From: Strix aluco
Taxonomy: Eukaryota; Chordata; Aves; Strigiformes; Strigidae
Direction of reading: 5' to 3'
NCBI RefSeq assembly: GCF_031877795.1
Contig: NC_133934.1
Span: 105,526,610 to 105,590,609 of the forward strand
Length of the DNA: 64,000 nucleotides
Shown here: piece by piece, positions 1 through 24,360 of the stretch
How positions within the stretch are numbered: position 1 is the first letter of the stretch
How the letters are laid out: every line of letters starts with the position of its first letter
The notes under the pieces: model-generated
The model's input: the letters and a program-made list of their open reading frames with translations, nothing else
Databases searched by the model: none
What the model was told of the DNA's origin: nothing
Program-made: the position numbers and the translations under genes

Positions 1-3000
1 TACATGCCCCCATGCCCACTGGCGGTGGCTAGCATGCTGGCCTGTGCCCGTATTGGGGCTGTGCACACTGTGGTGTTCGCCGGGTTCAGTGCAGAGTCCC
101 TAGCAGACAGGATCCGGGATGGTAAGAGCCAGCGGGTAACAGGGACACCTGTTTCCCTTGGGGGACAGTGCTAAGCTTGTTGGTTCGGCAGCTGGAGGGT
201 TCAGGGTTGTGAAAAGGCAGAGGGTTTCTGAGTAAGACTCCCTGGGCTAACTGAGGTTGTCCTGCCATGATGTATGTCCCTGAAGCAGGGATTAGCACCC
301 CAGGAAATGGCATGGGCTCACTAAATAGCTTCCAGCCCATGGGGTGGACTGGTTCTCTCCTTCATTCAAGGGACTAAAGGGCCGGGATACAGCATCTCCT
401 CTGAGGGGATGCAACACAGGCAGGAATGAATGGGAAACAGATGCAAAGCTGCTGGTTTTGCTAAATGGAGGCCATGAGTAACAAGGGCTGGGAGACAGAG
501 GGAGAGGCGCAGGGTCATAGTGGAGCCAAACTGCTGTGTGACTGATGGAGAGGGGCAGAGCTGCTTATGGGGCTCTCTGCCTTCTGCAGCCCAGTCAGAG
601 ACAGTGATCACAGTGAACCAGGGGCTGAGAGGTGGCAAGGTTATTGAGCTAAAGAAGACAGTGGACCAGGCTGTGAAGCAGTGCCCAGGAGTGAAACGGG
701 TTCTGGTTTCCATGAGGACCGACAGCAAGTTTCCCATCACAGCCCGGGATGTGCCACTGGAGGAGGTGAGAGGCTGCCTGGCACTACTGCTGCTTCCCCT
801 GGGCAATGTGCCCACTCTGGCATCAGGGACAGGGAGTGGAGAGAGGGTCCTGGCTGGCCATGACAGTTTTGTTGGTGTTGACACGATGTGGGGACATTGT
901 CCTGCAGCAGAAGCGGCAGCTGGAGCTGCACACGAGTTCCGGACAGTTCCAGGAACTGTCAGGATGGGTAACTGGTGGCTCTTTCCACAGCACCAGCCCT
1001 GTACTGTCAGGGGCAGGCAGTGCAAACCAGGGCTTGTAGTAGGGTGGAGCAGGGGCTAGAAACAACCCAGACATGGGCTGACACGTTGTGAGCCCAGACT
1101 TCGACTGCCACTGCACTGTCACACACTGCTCTGCTGGCAGACCCTCTGTGAGCGCCACTGGCAGCCTGTGTCCAAGGAAGCAGGCAGCGAGGTTGCTTGC
1201 GTGCCTGTTAGTCGTGGCACACAGGATGGCCAGGCTGCCAGCATGGAGCACTGTTTCTGAAGAGGTAAGCCCCTGCTGTGCATTTCTGTTAGCTCTCCAG
1301 AGCTGCACAGAGGTCTCCCCGCCTCTGCTCATCCCATCTGCAAGCAATTAGTGCTAGAAAAGCTTTCTGGAAGACTTCTGTGCTGGTCAGAGCAGCGGCA
1401 GCATAAAAATAACTGCCTCTTACTCAGCAGGTCTGCTCTGGCTGAGCAGAGCGTTTGCCAGCTCAGCAAGGCGAAAGAGAGTTCAGGCTGGCGAGCAGGG
1501 GCAGCGGAGGTGCAGAGGCGGGAGGATGGTATGGGGGGAGCAGGGTGGCGCAGGTGCTCAGTGGGAAGCTTGGGGAAGAGGTGCACAAGCAAGTGTAGGG
1601 ACAACACAGGGAAGCCTGTGTGACCCTGTGAGACAGCAGTTCTCTCTCCTGCAGGAGATGATGAAGGAGGATGCGTGCTGTGAGCCTGCTGCCATGGACA
1701 GTGAAGATATGTTGTTCCTTCTCTACACATCAGGCAGCACCGGCAAACCCAAGGGTCTGGTTCATTCCCAAGCTGGTTACTTGCTGTTTGCTGCTCTCAC
1801 ACACAAGGTAATGGATCCCAGACACAGAGCACTCATGAGTCAGCAGTTCATAGGCAGTGCAGAGAACTTCCTTGTTGCACCATGAGCTCATCCTTATCCA
1901 GAGCAAAGTCTCTGGGAAGCCCTCCCAGGGTGTCAGCCCAGTAGAGCACATCTGCCTACAGGTAGTGGGGAAGACCGGCACATACTCTGGAGCAGGCCCT
2001 CCCAAACATACTCCTCTCATCTACCTTCTTGGTTTTCTTCTTTCTTTCACTGCCCTATCCTAGACTGAATTATTGGGTGGGATGTTCAGCCTTGCAAGGG
2101 TGATTTTATATTACTGGGGGAGGAGGAAGAAGCAAATTTGCTCCTTAAACCTCTGGCTTGCTTTCCCTAAGTGTAACTACCCCAACTCAGGTGGGAGATT
2201 GAAGGCAGTGCTTCTGGGAGGGGTGATGAATGCCCTCAAGACCAAGGGTCTATACCTGAAGAGTGTGGGTCATCTTTGGGAAGATGGAAGCCTTTAACCC
2301 CGAGCATGCCCAAAGCAAACTCTAACAGAGCTGGATAAAAGGGCACTGAGCACAGCATGGAGCTGCACTTGGCTGCAGGAATGGTTGTGAGGGACACAAC
2401 CTCTCTGAACAGCGCCTTAGCTTTGGGTCTGGCTCTCCTTGTGCGTGGCTGAAGTTCCAGTAGTGCCTCAGACCACACACCCTGTGAGACAGCAAGCTCA
2501 GGGCTGGCTGGGTCTTCTCTGTCAGCTGTGAGTGCTGAAGGCCAGACCTCCTGGGGTGTGTGCAGGTGGCATGTAGAAGCCCTTGGTTTTCCTGTGAGCT
2601 AACCTGTCAGTACGGCTGTGCCCAGCATGATATGTGACCCTTTTGAGACCATCAGGTCTGCAAGAGCCAGGGCTGCCATCCCAGAATGGCAATGCAGGGA
2701 ATGAGCACCATGTGGCCATGTTAGTCCTCAGGAGTGCTGGAAATTGTGACAAAGGGCTGGCACGCTCAGATTTCTCAGCTGGATGGGGCAGACCGCTGCT
2801 ATCATAATTCACTACTCGGTTAAAAAGAGACAGAGAAAGTGGGGGAAGTTTCCATTATGAGCACCCTGGAGCACTTGAGGACCCGGAGTCCCCAGCTGGC
2901 AGCCTGCAGACAGGGAGCTGCAGGAAGAGATGGGAAGGTCCAAAACAGCAGATACCAGAGCTGAAGGCAAGAAGTGATGGGCTAGTGGGAGACCAGGGAG

Positions 3001-6000
3001 CTTTCCTATTGCTGAGTAGAGGAAACAAAGGATAGTGCTTGAGGAAGCTGGATGTGTTACTCCCAGTCTGACAGCACTCAGTCCTGCCCTGCACAGGGTA
3101 GGCATCGCTCCCTCATAATCCAGCCTTGCAGCCAAGGGTATTCTGAGGAATAAATGGGGCAGCGGGAAGAAGAATCATAGAATCACAGAATGGTTTGGGT
3201 TGGAAGGGACCTTAAAGATCATCTAGTTCCAACCCCCCTGCCATGGCCAGTGACACCTTCCACTAGACCAGGGTGCTCAAAGCCCCGTCCAGCCTGGCCT
3301 TGAACACTTCCAGGGAGGGGACATCTACAACTCTGGGAACCTGTTCCAGTGCCTCAGCACCCTCAGAGTAAAGAATTTCTTCTGTACATCTAATTTAATC
3401 TATCCTCTTTCAGTTTAAAACCATTACCCCTCATCCTATCCCTACACTCCCTAATAAAGAGTCCCTCCCCATCTTTCCTGTAGGCCCCCTTTAAGTACTG
3501 GAAGGCTGCTATAATGTTTCCCCGGAGCCTTCTCTTCTCCAGGCTGAACAACCCCAACTCTCTCAGCCTGTCCTCATAAGGGAGGGGTCCAGCCCCCTGA
3601 TCATCTTTGTGGCCTTCTCTGGACTCGCTTGAGCAGGTCCATGTCCTTCTTATGTTGGGGGCCCCAGAGCTGGACACAGCACTGCAGGTGGGGTCTCACC
3701 TGGAGAGCGGAGTAGAGGGGGAGAATCACCTCCCTTGACCTGCTGGTCACACTTTTTTTGATGCAGTCCAGGACATGGTTGGCTTTCTGGGCTGCAAGCG
3801 CACATTGCTGGCTCATATTCAGTTTTCTATCCACTAATACCCACAAGTCCTTCTCTGCAGGGAGCTTGTTCTGCTTTCTGCCTGCTTTCAGGCACAGGGC
3901 TGCACTCACCCAGCTGAGGCACAGAGGTACCAACTCCTGCGGGCAAGCGGGGGTGGCTCTTGGCTGAGGCATCTTGCAGTCCCTCTGTTTACTGCCTCAG
4001 TGCTCCTACAATGGGCTCCTTGCTGAGTTCATGGTTTTACTGAGTGCTTACTGTGCGTTTGGAGCCCAGCAGTGCCTGGGGGTGGCTCATGGAGTCCTTC
4101 ACCACATTGCCCTTGCCTACAACTCCTTTCCTTCCATGTGGTCCTGTAGGTGTGGAGGGACCATCTTCACCCTAAAAGTTCTCTCATTTTGGTGCTACAA
4201 GGTACTTGTATCAGCCTTGTCTAGACACCAGCAGAAAGAAGGAAAGGCTGTAGCTCTCTCCTTTGAAAAAGAGCAAATTTGGCTGTGGTTTGGGTTTTCC
4301 TCCACTTTCGTAAAGCACCTGACTTTTTTTTTTTTAATAATGTTTTTAAAAACTCTCTGCAGTAAGGTGTCCCTGCAGGGGTAGTGGAAAGATAGAAAGA
4401 TGCAGTAACATTAGGGCTGAGCGTACACTGCTCCCGGTTGTACCCCTTGCTGGGAGGACAGGCCCAGGCTGTACCCCTCACTGTCTCTCCTCTCTTGCAC
4501 AGTATGTGTTCGACTACCAGGACAGGGACATCTTTGGCTGCATGGCAGACATCGGCTGGATCACAGGGCACACCTATGTGGTCTATGGCCCACTTTGCAA
4601 TGGTGGCACCACAGTCCTTTTTGAGAGCACTCCTGTCCATCCTAACCCTGGTGAGTGAGGTGTCTCAGGGGAGCTGGGACATGCCACAGCCACCCTGTGA
4701 GACCTGTAGCAGGCAGGGAGCTGGTGGCTTGATGCCAGGACACAGGCAGCAATGGTTCTCCTGCCACAGCAGCAGACCATGGGCTGTGCCCAGCAGAGAG
4801 CTGCGAGAGGAAGAGTCTTTTCATCTGGTTAGGAAGCCACTGCTGCTTCTCCAGTGGTGAAGCTGTTTCTCCCTGTCCCTCCCTGCAGCAGGGAGAGTAG
4901 CAGAGCTAGGTGATGTGGAAGAAAAGGGGCCACTGCTGCTCCTGGACTGCTTTAGTCCTTCGCAGCATGGGATTAGCTTGGCTGAGGGTCCAGGCACTGC
5001 TAGAGAGCCCTTGCTCTCACCTCCTCTCCCTCTATCTTGGTCTCGGGCTGGGAGGACCTGTGTGTGTGGTTACTGGCCCTGTTTCCATTCCAGGCCGCTA
5101 CTGGGAAACAGTGGAGAGGTTAAAAATTAACCAGTTCTACGGGGCACCCACTGCCATCCGCCTGCTCCTGAGATATGGCGATGAATGGGTGAAGAAGTAT
5201 GACCGCTCTTCTCTCAAAGTGCTTGGCTCAGGTAACTGCTGGTGCCATGGGCTGCAGCAGCAAATCCTTGGGCATCAGGTTGTGCTTCTTCCCACAAATG
5301 CCAAGAATATGAGAGTGGGAAGTCGGGAGACTGCGCTGTTTGTGGGGTGCTCTCTGAGCAGGCCCTGGGAAGCTGCGTCTTTGACCTGATCTTTTAGCTC
5401 TGTCCCCCTGTCTTTCCCCTTGCAGTGGGGGAACCCATTAACAAGGAGGCATGGGAATGGTACTTCCGCGTGGTCGGCGAGACACGGTGCCCAGTAGTGG
5501 ACACGTGGTGGCAAACTGGTGAGATGCGTACGACCCCTCATTCCAGCTTCTGCTCTCCCAGGCTTTGCTGGCCAAGTGGGAACGGTTGTTACTGACACTC
5601 TTGTATAAGCAATGCCGTAAGGGGCCACAGGCACCAAAACATGAAAGAGGGAAATGGCCTTTAAAGCTAACCCAGAGAAACACAGGGGAGTTAACAGTAG
5701 GGAGCAGATCTCTGCTAAACTAAATGAGCAGGATCATCGTTCTGCAAAGAGCCTTCCCCAGCTCCCTGGCAAACCCAGCCCCAGCCCGTGGTCCAGCAGG
5801 GTGCGGTGAGGGCCAGGGCAAAGGCTGTTAGCCAAGCAGTGCTACCTGGCTTTCCTCTTGTTGCTGACTTTGATGAGCATTACCATTTCTTTTGCTTTAG
5901 AAACAGGAGGCATCTGTATATCTCCCCGTCCTTCTAATCCTGGTGCCGAAATCCTTCCAGGCATGGCTATGAGACCCTTTTTTGGGATCAGACCCTCCCT

Positions 6001-8744
6001 CCTGGATGACAAGGTACATTTATAACCTGCAGCCCAGGCACTCATTCAGCCTGATTTCCCCCAGGCGCTTGCAGTGTGTACTTGCTGATGGGAGTGGAGA
6101 TCTGTAAGCGCATCTTTCCTGCTCACCTCTGCAGGTGAACAGTGAAGCTGTTCCTTCAACCAGTGCAGAAGTTGAGCTGTTTTCTAGCTTGCTCTGTCCT
6201 GACAAGACAAGCTGTGCTTGGGTTCCCTGGCACATGTCTTTGCAAGGTGAGGTAGCTGGGCAGGGACAGCCAGCCTCCCTGCAGGGGCCCTGCATCCCAC
6301 TGTGGTAGGCAGCTAGTTGCAGACATCTGCTGGGAGAGACTGAGCCTGTCCCATTGTGTTAGGGGCACAGGACTCTCCTCACTGCCTTCCCTGACATTTC
6401 CATCACAAGGTTGTTAAATGGGCATTGACTAAACATCCCAAGTACTGTCAACCATGGTTACTAAAAGGTAACTTTTCTACAGGGAAATGTCCTTCTGGAA
6501 AACAACATCTCTGGAGCCCTTTGTATCTCAGAAGCCTGGCCAGGTATGGCACGAACCATTTACAATGACCACAAGAGATTTCTGGAAACCTATCTGACTC
6601 CTTATCCAGGTAAGGAAAACGTTTGGTTGGGTATGGTTGGGTCTGCCTGCTGGTTTTCTGCACAGGAGCAGAACTCAGGAGAGCTAGTACTGCTGCTTTG
6701 TTCTTTCGCAGACCCTCCACAGTGTTGAGGCCTTTCATCTCCCCACGCCCGATACCTCCGCATTGCCCTCAGAATGGGTGTCTCTCACCAACCTTCCCCC
6801 TTGGATCACATATGCTTTCAGGGCAGTGGATTTGTCCTTCTGCTCCCAGTCCCCTCGAGCAGAGAGAGGCCTCTTGGTGAATCTTTTGCAAACCCTGTCA
6901 GCTTCTGTCACTCATCCAGAGGCACTGAGCGTGTGTGCCTTGACATGAAGCAAAGGGGAGAAGCAGCAGGACCACAGGCACCTGCACTGAAGCAAAGTGC
7001 TCCTAGCTTGTGGTGATAAGGCAGGCTGGGCATTAGCCTGCACACTGCAGAATGAGGGAAGGAGCCTGGTGACAGAGCAGGTACCAACAGAGGCAGAAGG
7101 CTAACAAGGAAGGTTAGTCCTTCACTCTGAGCAGTTGAGGAAGGAGCAGAGTACATGAGCCCTGGTGCCAACAGAAAGGAGAATGGGGCAAGGTGAGAGG
7201 GCAGCTGGTGAGCAGCTCACATGCTCACTGCAACAAGTGACCATGCATGGTTCTGGCCACTGCAGGGTTTTTCTTCACTGGGGATGGTGCGTATCGTACC
7301 AGTGAGGGCTACTACCAGCTGACAGGACGGCTGGATGACATCATTAACATCAGTGGACACCGGCTGGGCACTGCAGAAGTGGAGGATGTTGTGGTAAGAG
7401 GTGTGGGTGGGAGGTAAAGCCATATGAGGGGACAGCGAAGGCGTGGTTGTGGTGCTCAGGGAAACCTCTTTGGAATACCTACAGAAACATTCTGCTGCTG
7501 TAGCAGCAGGGAAGAGCGTTGGACCCACCACCTGGCTGTGGGAACAGCTTCTCACCCCCTCTCCTTCCATTCTGGCTCTTTGCAGCAGGGCAGGGACAAA
7601 GCCCGATAAAGTTGATGCTGTAAGTGGGTGATTCCCAAAGCAGCAGCCCAGCATGTTAAGGAAGAGCATCTGCAGGCCAGTAAAGATTGTGGGACCTGAT
7701 GGAGCAACGTGGAGGCACAGAACAGGGTCTAGAAAGTGCAAGCCTAAAGCAGCCAGGGGCAGGTGGAAAGAGTTGTGTTTGCAGACAGACCTGCTGAGCC
7801 AAGAAGGAAAAATGGCTGAGACCAGCTGAGGCCCTTCCTTATCATTCCGCACTACTGTGGGCTGCAGCAGCCAAGCCAGGTCAGGTCATCCCAGGTGGCA
7901 GCCAGCCTGCTGAAAGCACCGAGCCAAACCCCAGCCCTGTTCTCTTCCAGAATCACCACATGGCAGTGGCAGAGTCTGCTGTCATCGGCTACCCACATGA
8001 GATCAAGGGAGAAGGTAAGATGCTTGCTTGCCTCCCCTGAGATGTCTCTCCCGGGGCTCTTGTACTGCTGTGGGAAGTGGCACTGTCACACCCACCCCTG
8101 GTAGCAACACTGTGCCAACGCCATACAGCATGTTAGTGGGGATCTCAGCACAGCCATAACAACCTACGCCTGAGGCCAGCTGGGCTTTGCATTAAGGCAG
8201 CAGCAGCAGCACCATGGCCAAAAGCACTTACAGCTCAGGCTACAGAGCATCCCCTGAGGCTACCAGGAGAGAGGGACCTCTCCTGGCCCTAGGTCCAGGC
8301 AGGCGCTCAGGAGCATGCTGTGTGTAGTGCTCAGTAACCTGATGGTCCTTCTGCCAGGAGCCTACGTGTTTGTTGTGCTGAAGAAGGACAGTGGCTACAC
8401 GCAGGAGACTCTTGCTGCTGAGCTACGGGAACTGATCTCAAAGAAGATCGCCAAGTATGCGGCTCCGGAGTACATTCAGGTAACACGTGCAGGCTGGTCC
8501 AACATCCACCCTGGTAGCCTGGCCAACCCCCTTCCCTCAGCCTTACCCCTGCTCATCCCCATCACAGGTCACACACCGGCTGCCCAAGACACGCTCAGGG
8601 AAGATTATGCGTCGGGTGCTAAGGAAAATCGTGGAGGACAAGGCCAGTGAGCTTGGAGACCTAACCACCCTGGACGACCATGAAGCTGTGCAGCAGATCA
8701 TAGAGGGCTGCAAGCGCCTAGTGGAAGGGCACAAGAGCTGCTAG
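1..8744 (+). CDS. ACSS1: ACSS1-type acetyl-CoA synthetase, mitochondrial class, 5'-partial
   Basis: Makes acetyl-CoA from acetate, ATP and CoA (AMP-forming). Twelve coding exons with GT-AG borders and consistent phase: 1-121, 590-765, 1655-1807, 4503-4650, 5094-5231, 5426-5518, 5901-6013, 6483-6609, 7266-7393, 7951-8014, 8358-8479, 8568-8744. They encode 519 residues; about 170 N-terminal residues, including any mitochondrial presequence, lie left of the window. Visible motifs: adenylation loop [11 protein letters not shown] (exon 3), DIGWITGH (exon 4), DTWWQTETGG whose second Trp shapes the acetate pocket (exons 6-7), the hinge region TGRLDD (exon 9), and [11 protein letters not shown] carrying the lysine that acetylation/SIRT3 controls (exon 12). 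Wording such as [12 protein letters not shown] and [14 protein letters not shown] fits ACSS1 rather than ACSS2 or ACSS3. All key residues are intact. The gene converges on ABCD4 with 1.08 kb between stop codons. Its location suggests a second ACSS1 copy (see findings), so the plain symbol may need a suffix. Confidence 0.93.
1808..4502 (+). other. Large intron of the ACSS1-type gene
   Basis: This 2.7-kb intron separates the exon with the [11 protein letters not shown] loop from the exon with DIGWITGH. Apart from the CR1 fragment at 3171-3890 I see no coding exon or RNA gene in it. The intron begins GTAATG and ends CTTGCACAG. Confidence 0.85.
3171..3890 (-). mobile_element. CR1 LINE, truncated 3' portion
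   Basis: The plus strand begins with AGAATCATAGAATCACAG followed by the GGTTTGGGTTGGAAGGGACC block, the reverse complement of the standard CR1 3' end with its ATTCTATG-type tail. Reading the minus strand gives the C-terminal part of the CR1 ORF2 reverse transcriptase, including segments such as [32 protein letters not shown] and [16 protein letters not shown], split over two frames, so the copy is frameshifted and inactive. It is 5'-truncated near 3890, as is usual for CR1. It lies antisense inside an ACSS1-type intron. The 5' boundary is uncertain by a few tens of bases. Confidence 0.93.
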
Positions 8745-9820
8745 TTTGGCTCTGCCAGCAGCCACCTCCTGCTCCTTCACTGCAGAACAGGGCCACGCCC
8801 AGAAATGTCACTAAGCAACTGGTAGCCAGTAAGTGCTCAGAGCCCATACCTCCACTGCAGCCTGAGTGACCTCTCCACAACACAGAGACCCTCAAAACCT
8901 GTCTCCACACACCTATGGGAGGCAGGGGAGAGAACATGATTCATCATAGGCAGAAGAGTAAGGGGAAGCAAGCTCTGTTTCCTCCCCTAAAAGCAGAGTT
9001 GGCCCTCTTGGGGCTCCTCGTGCCTTGCAGAAGCTGTGGAGGTAGCAGCAGGGCAGGATGCCCAGCCCTGGATAGGTATATCACTCCTACCCCTGCTCTG
9101 CTCTTCAGCAATAGTCTAGTTCAGGACCATTGCCATCTCCTCCAAAGCAAACCCCAGAAGGAAAAGATGCAGTGGTCTGGTCAACAAATATTGACCCTCT
9201 CCACAAAAATTGTTGGAAAACAGGCCCCAGATTTTAATACAAAAATGTTCCTTTGACCTGCAACTGTGTGTCATAAGGAGAACAGAGACATGTCCCCTCT
9301 CTGTGCCAGCATCCTCCTCCCCTCACAGTGCATCCCTTGACTCCTGCTGGGGAGCACAACCCTCATCAGAGCCACAGGTACAGAAGTCTGTTCTGCAGAG
9401 CTGTATATCAAAGAGACAGAGGTGCCAGCAAGGCACAGAGGGCAGAACAGGAGGCTGCATCCTAGCCTTGCACCACTGCATCCTGGACAAGTGGAGGTTC
9501 CTCTGTCCGTTGTTTCTACGAGCCCCATGAGGCAGCATCTTCTCTTTGGGCAGCCTAGCAGCTCAGCCCCTTCCCCCATGAGAGGCAGGGAGGCAGCAGA
9601 AGGGGGCTGGGAGAAGGATGGCATAGATGTGTCTGCTCCTGGCAGAACCCTACACCATGAATTCAGACTTAGCTCTGTGTCCACCAGCTAAATCCAGAAC
9701 TGGTCTTGCACTGGATGAATCCACTGTTGACAGCTGCTGGCTTGGCAGCTCCATGTCTGCTATTCAGAGCTCTCCCATGTGTGCGCAGGTTCTGCAGCTG
9801 GCCAGACAAGGGCATGTTTT
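8745..9820. other. Convergent 3' ends of the ACSS1-type gene and ABCD4
   Basis: Only 1,076 bases separate the two stop codons, so both 3' UTRs must lie here and may overlap. No canonical AATAAA is present on the plus strand; the best candidates are an AATACA variant on plus and an ATTAAA on minus, which overlap at 9233-9241. No further gene is seen. Confidence 0.7.
9233..9241. terminator. Candidate overlapping poly(A) signals of two convergent genes
   Basis: The plus strand reads TTTTAATACAAAA. On minus this gives ATTAAA (9238-9233), about 590 bases past the ABCD4 stop; on plus it gives the variant AATACA (9236-9241), about 490 bases past the synthetase stop. Both are non-canonical hexamers, so this is a candidate only. 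Confidence 0.3.
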
Positions 9821-23830
<14,010 letters not shown>

Positions 23831-24045
23831 CAGCGCGCGGTCAGACCCGCCCGGGCGAGGCCCCGCCCCCGCGGGCGCTACGACATGACTATTCACCCCC
23901 TCTCCTCGCCGTGCATCAGCCCCGCGCCGCCCGCCGGGCCGGGCCGGGCCGGGGCAGCCTCCGCCGCGTTGCCGAGCGCTTCCGCGTGCAGCCTCACACC
24001 GAGCCCCGCCCGCCAGCACCGCCTCTCCCGCGCGTGACCGAGCGG

Positions 24046-24061
24046 CAGCGCCCCCTGGCGG
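24046..24061 (-). promoter_or_regulatory. CTCF-type motif, upstream copy 1
   Basis: CAGCGCCCCCTGGCGG on plus; the minus strand gives CCGCCAGGGGGCGCTG, an excellent fit to the core vertebrate CTCF consensus (CCACCAGGGGGCGCTA). It lies about 215 bases upstream of the ABCD4 start codon. Confidence 0.7.
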
Positions 24062-24084
24062 GGTGCGGCGCCGCCCGCGGGACA

Positions 24085-24100
24085 CAGCGCCCCCTGGCGG
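24085..24100 (-). promoter_or_regulatory. CTCF-type motif, upstream copy 2
   Basis: The same 16 bases as copy 1, in the same orientation, 39 bases further on. Flanks differ, so this is not a simple long duplication. Two same-direction sites at a CpG-island promoter suggest a strong CTCF binding point. Confidence 0.7.
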
Positions 24101-24109
24101 CGCCGGGCG

Positions 24110-24165
24110 GGGGGGACTGCCCGGCCCCGCCCGACCCCGCCCGGCCCCGCCCGGCCCCGCAGCCT
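24110..24165. repeat. GC-rich 10-bp tandem repeat (CCCGCCCGGC type)
   Basis: About four imperfect copies of a CCCCGCCCGG unit in the ABCD4 CpG island. Each copy holds an Sp1-type GC box, so the repeat may act in the promoter. Confidence 0.6.
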
Positions 24166-24360
24166 CCCCACGCAGCCGCGGCCACCCCGCGCGGGGTGCG
24201 GCGGGCCCTTGTCGCCTCCTCACCGCCTCCTCACCGCCTGCCCGCTTACACCACCAGCCTGCTGGCTGAGCTCAGCGCCCGCCGGGGCAGAGGCCCAGAG
24301 GCGGTGGCTGGGCAGGGCCGTGGCTGCCGGGCCGGCTCCGGGGCCGAGCTGCGTCCTGGC

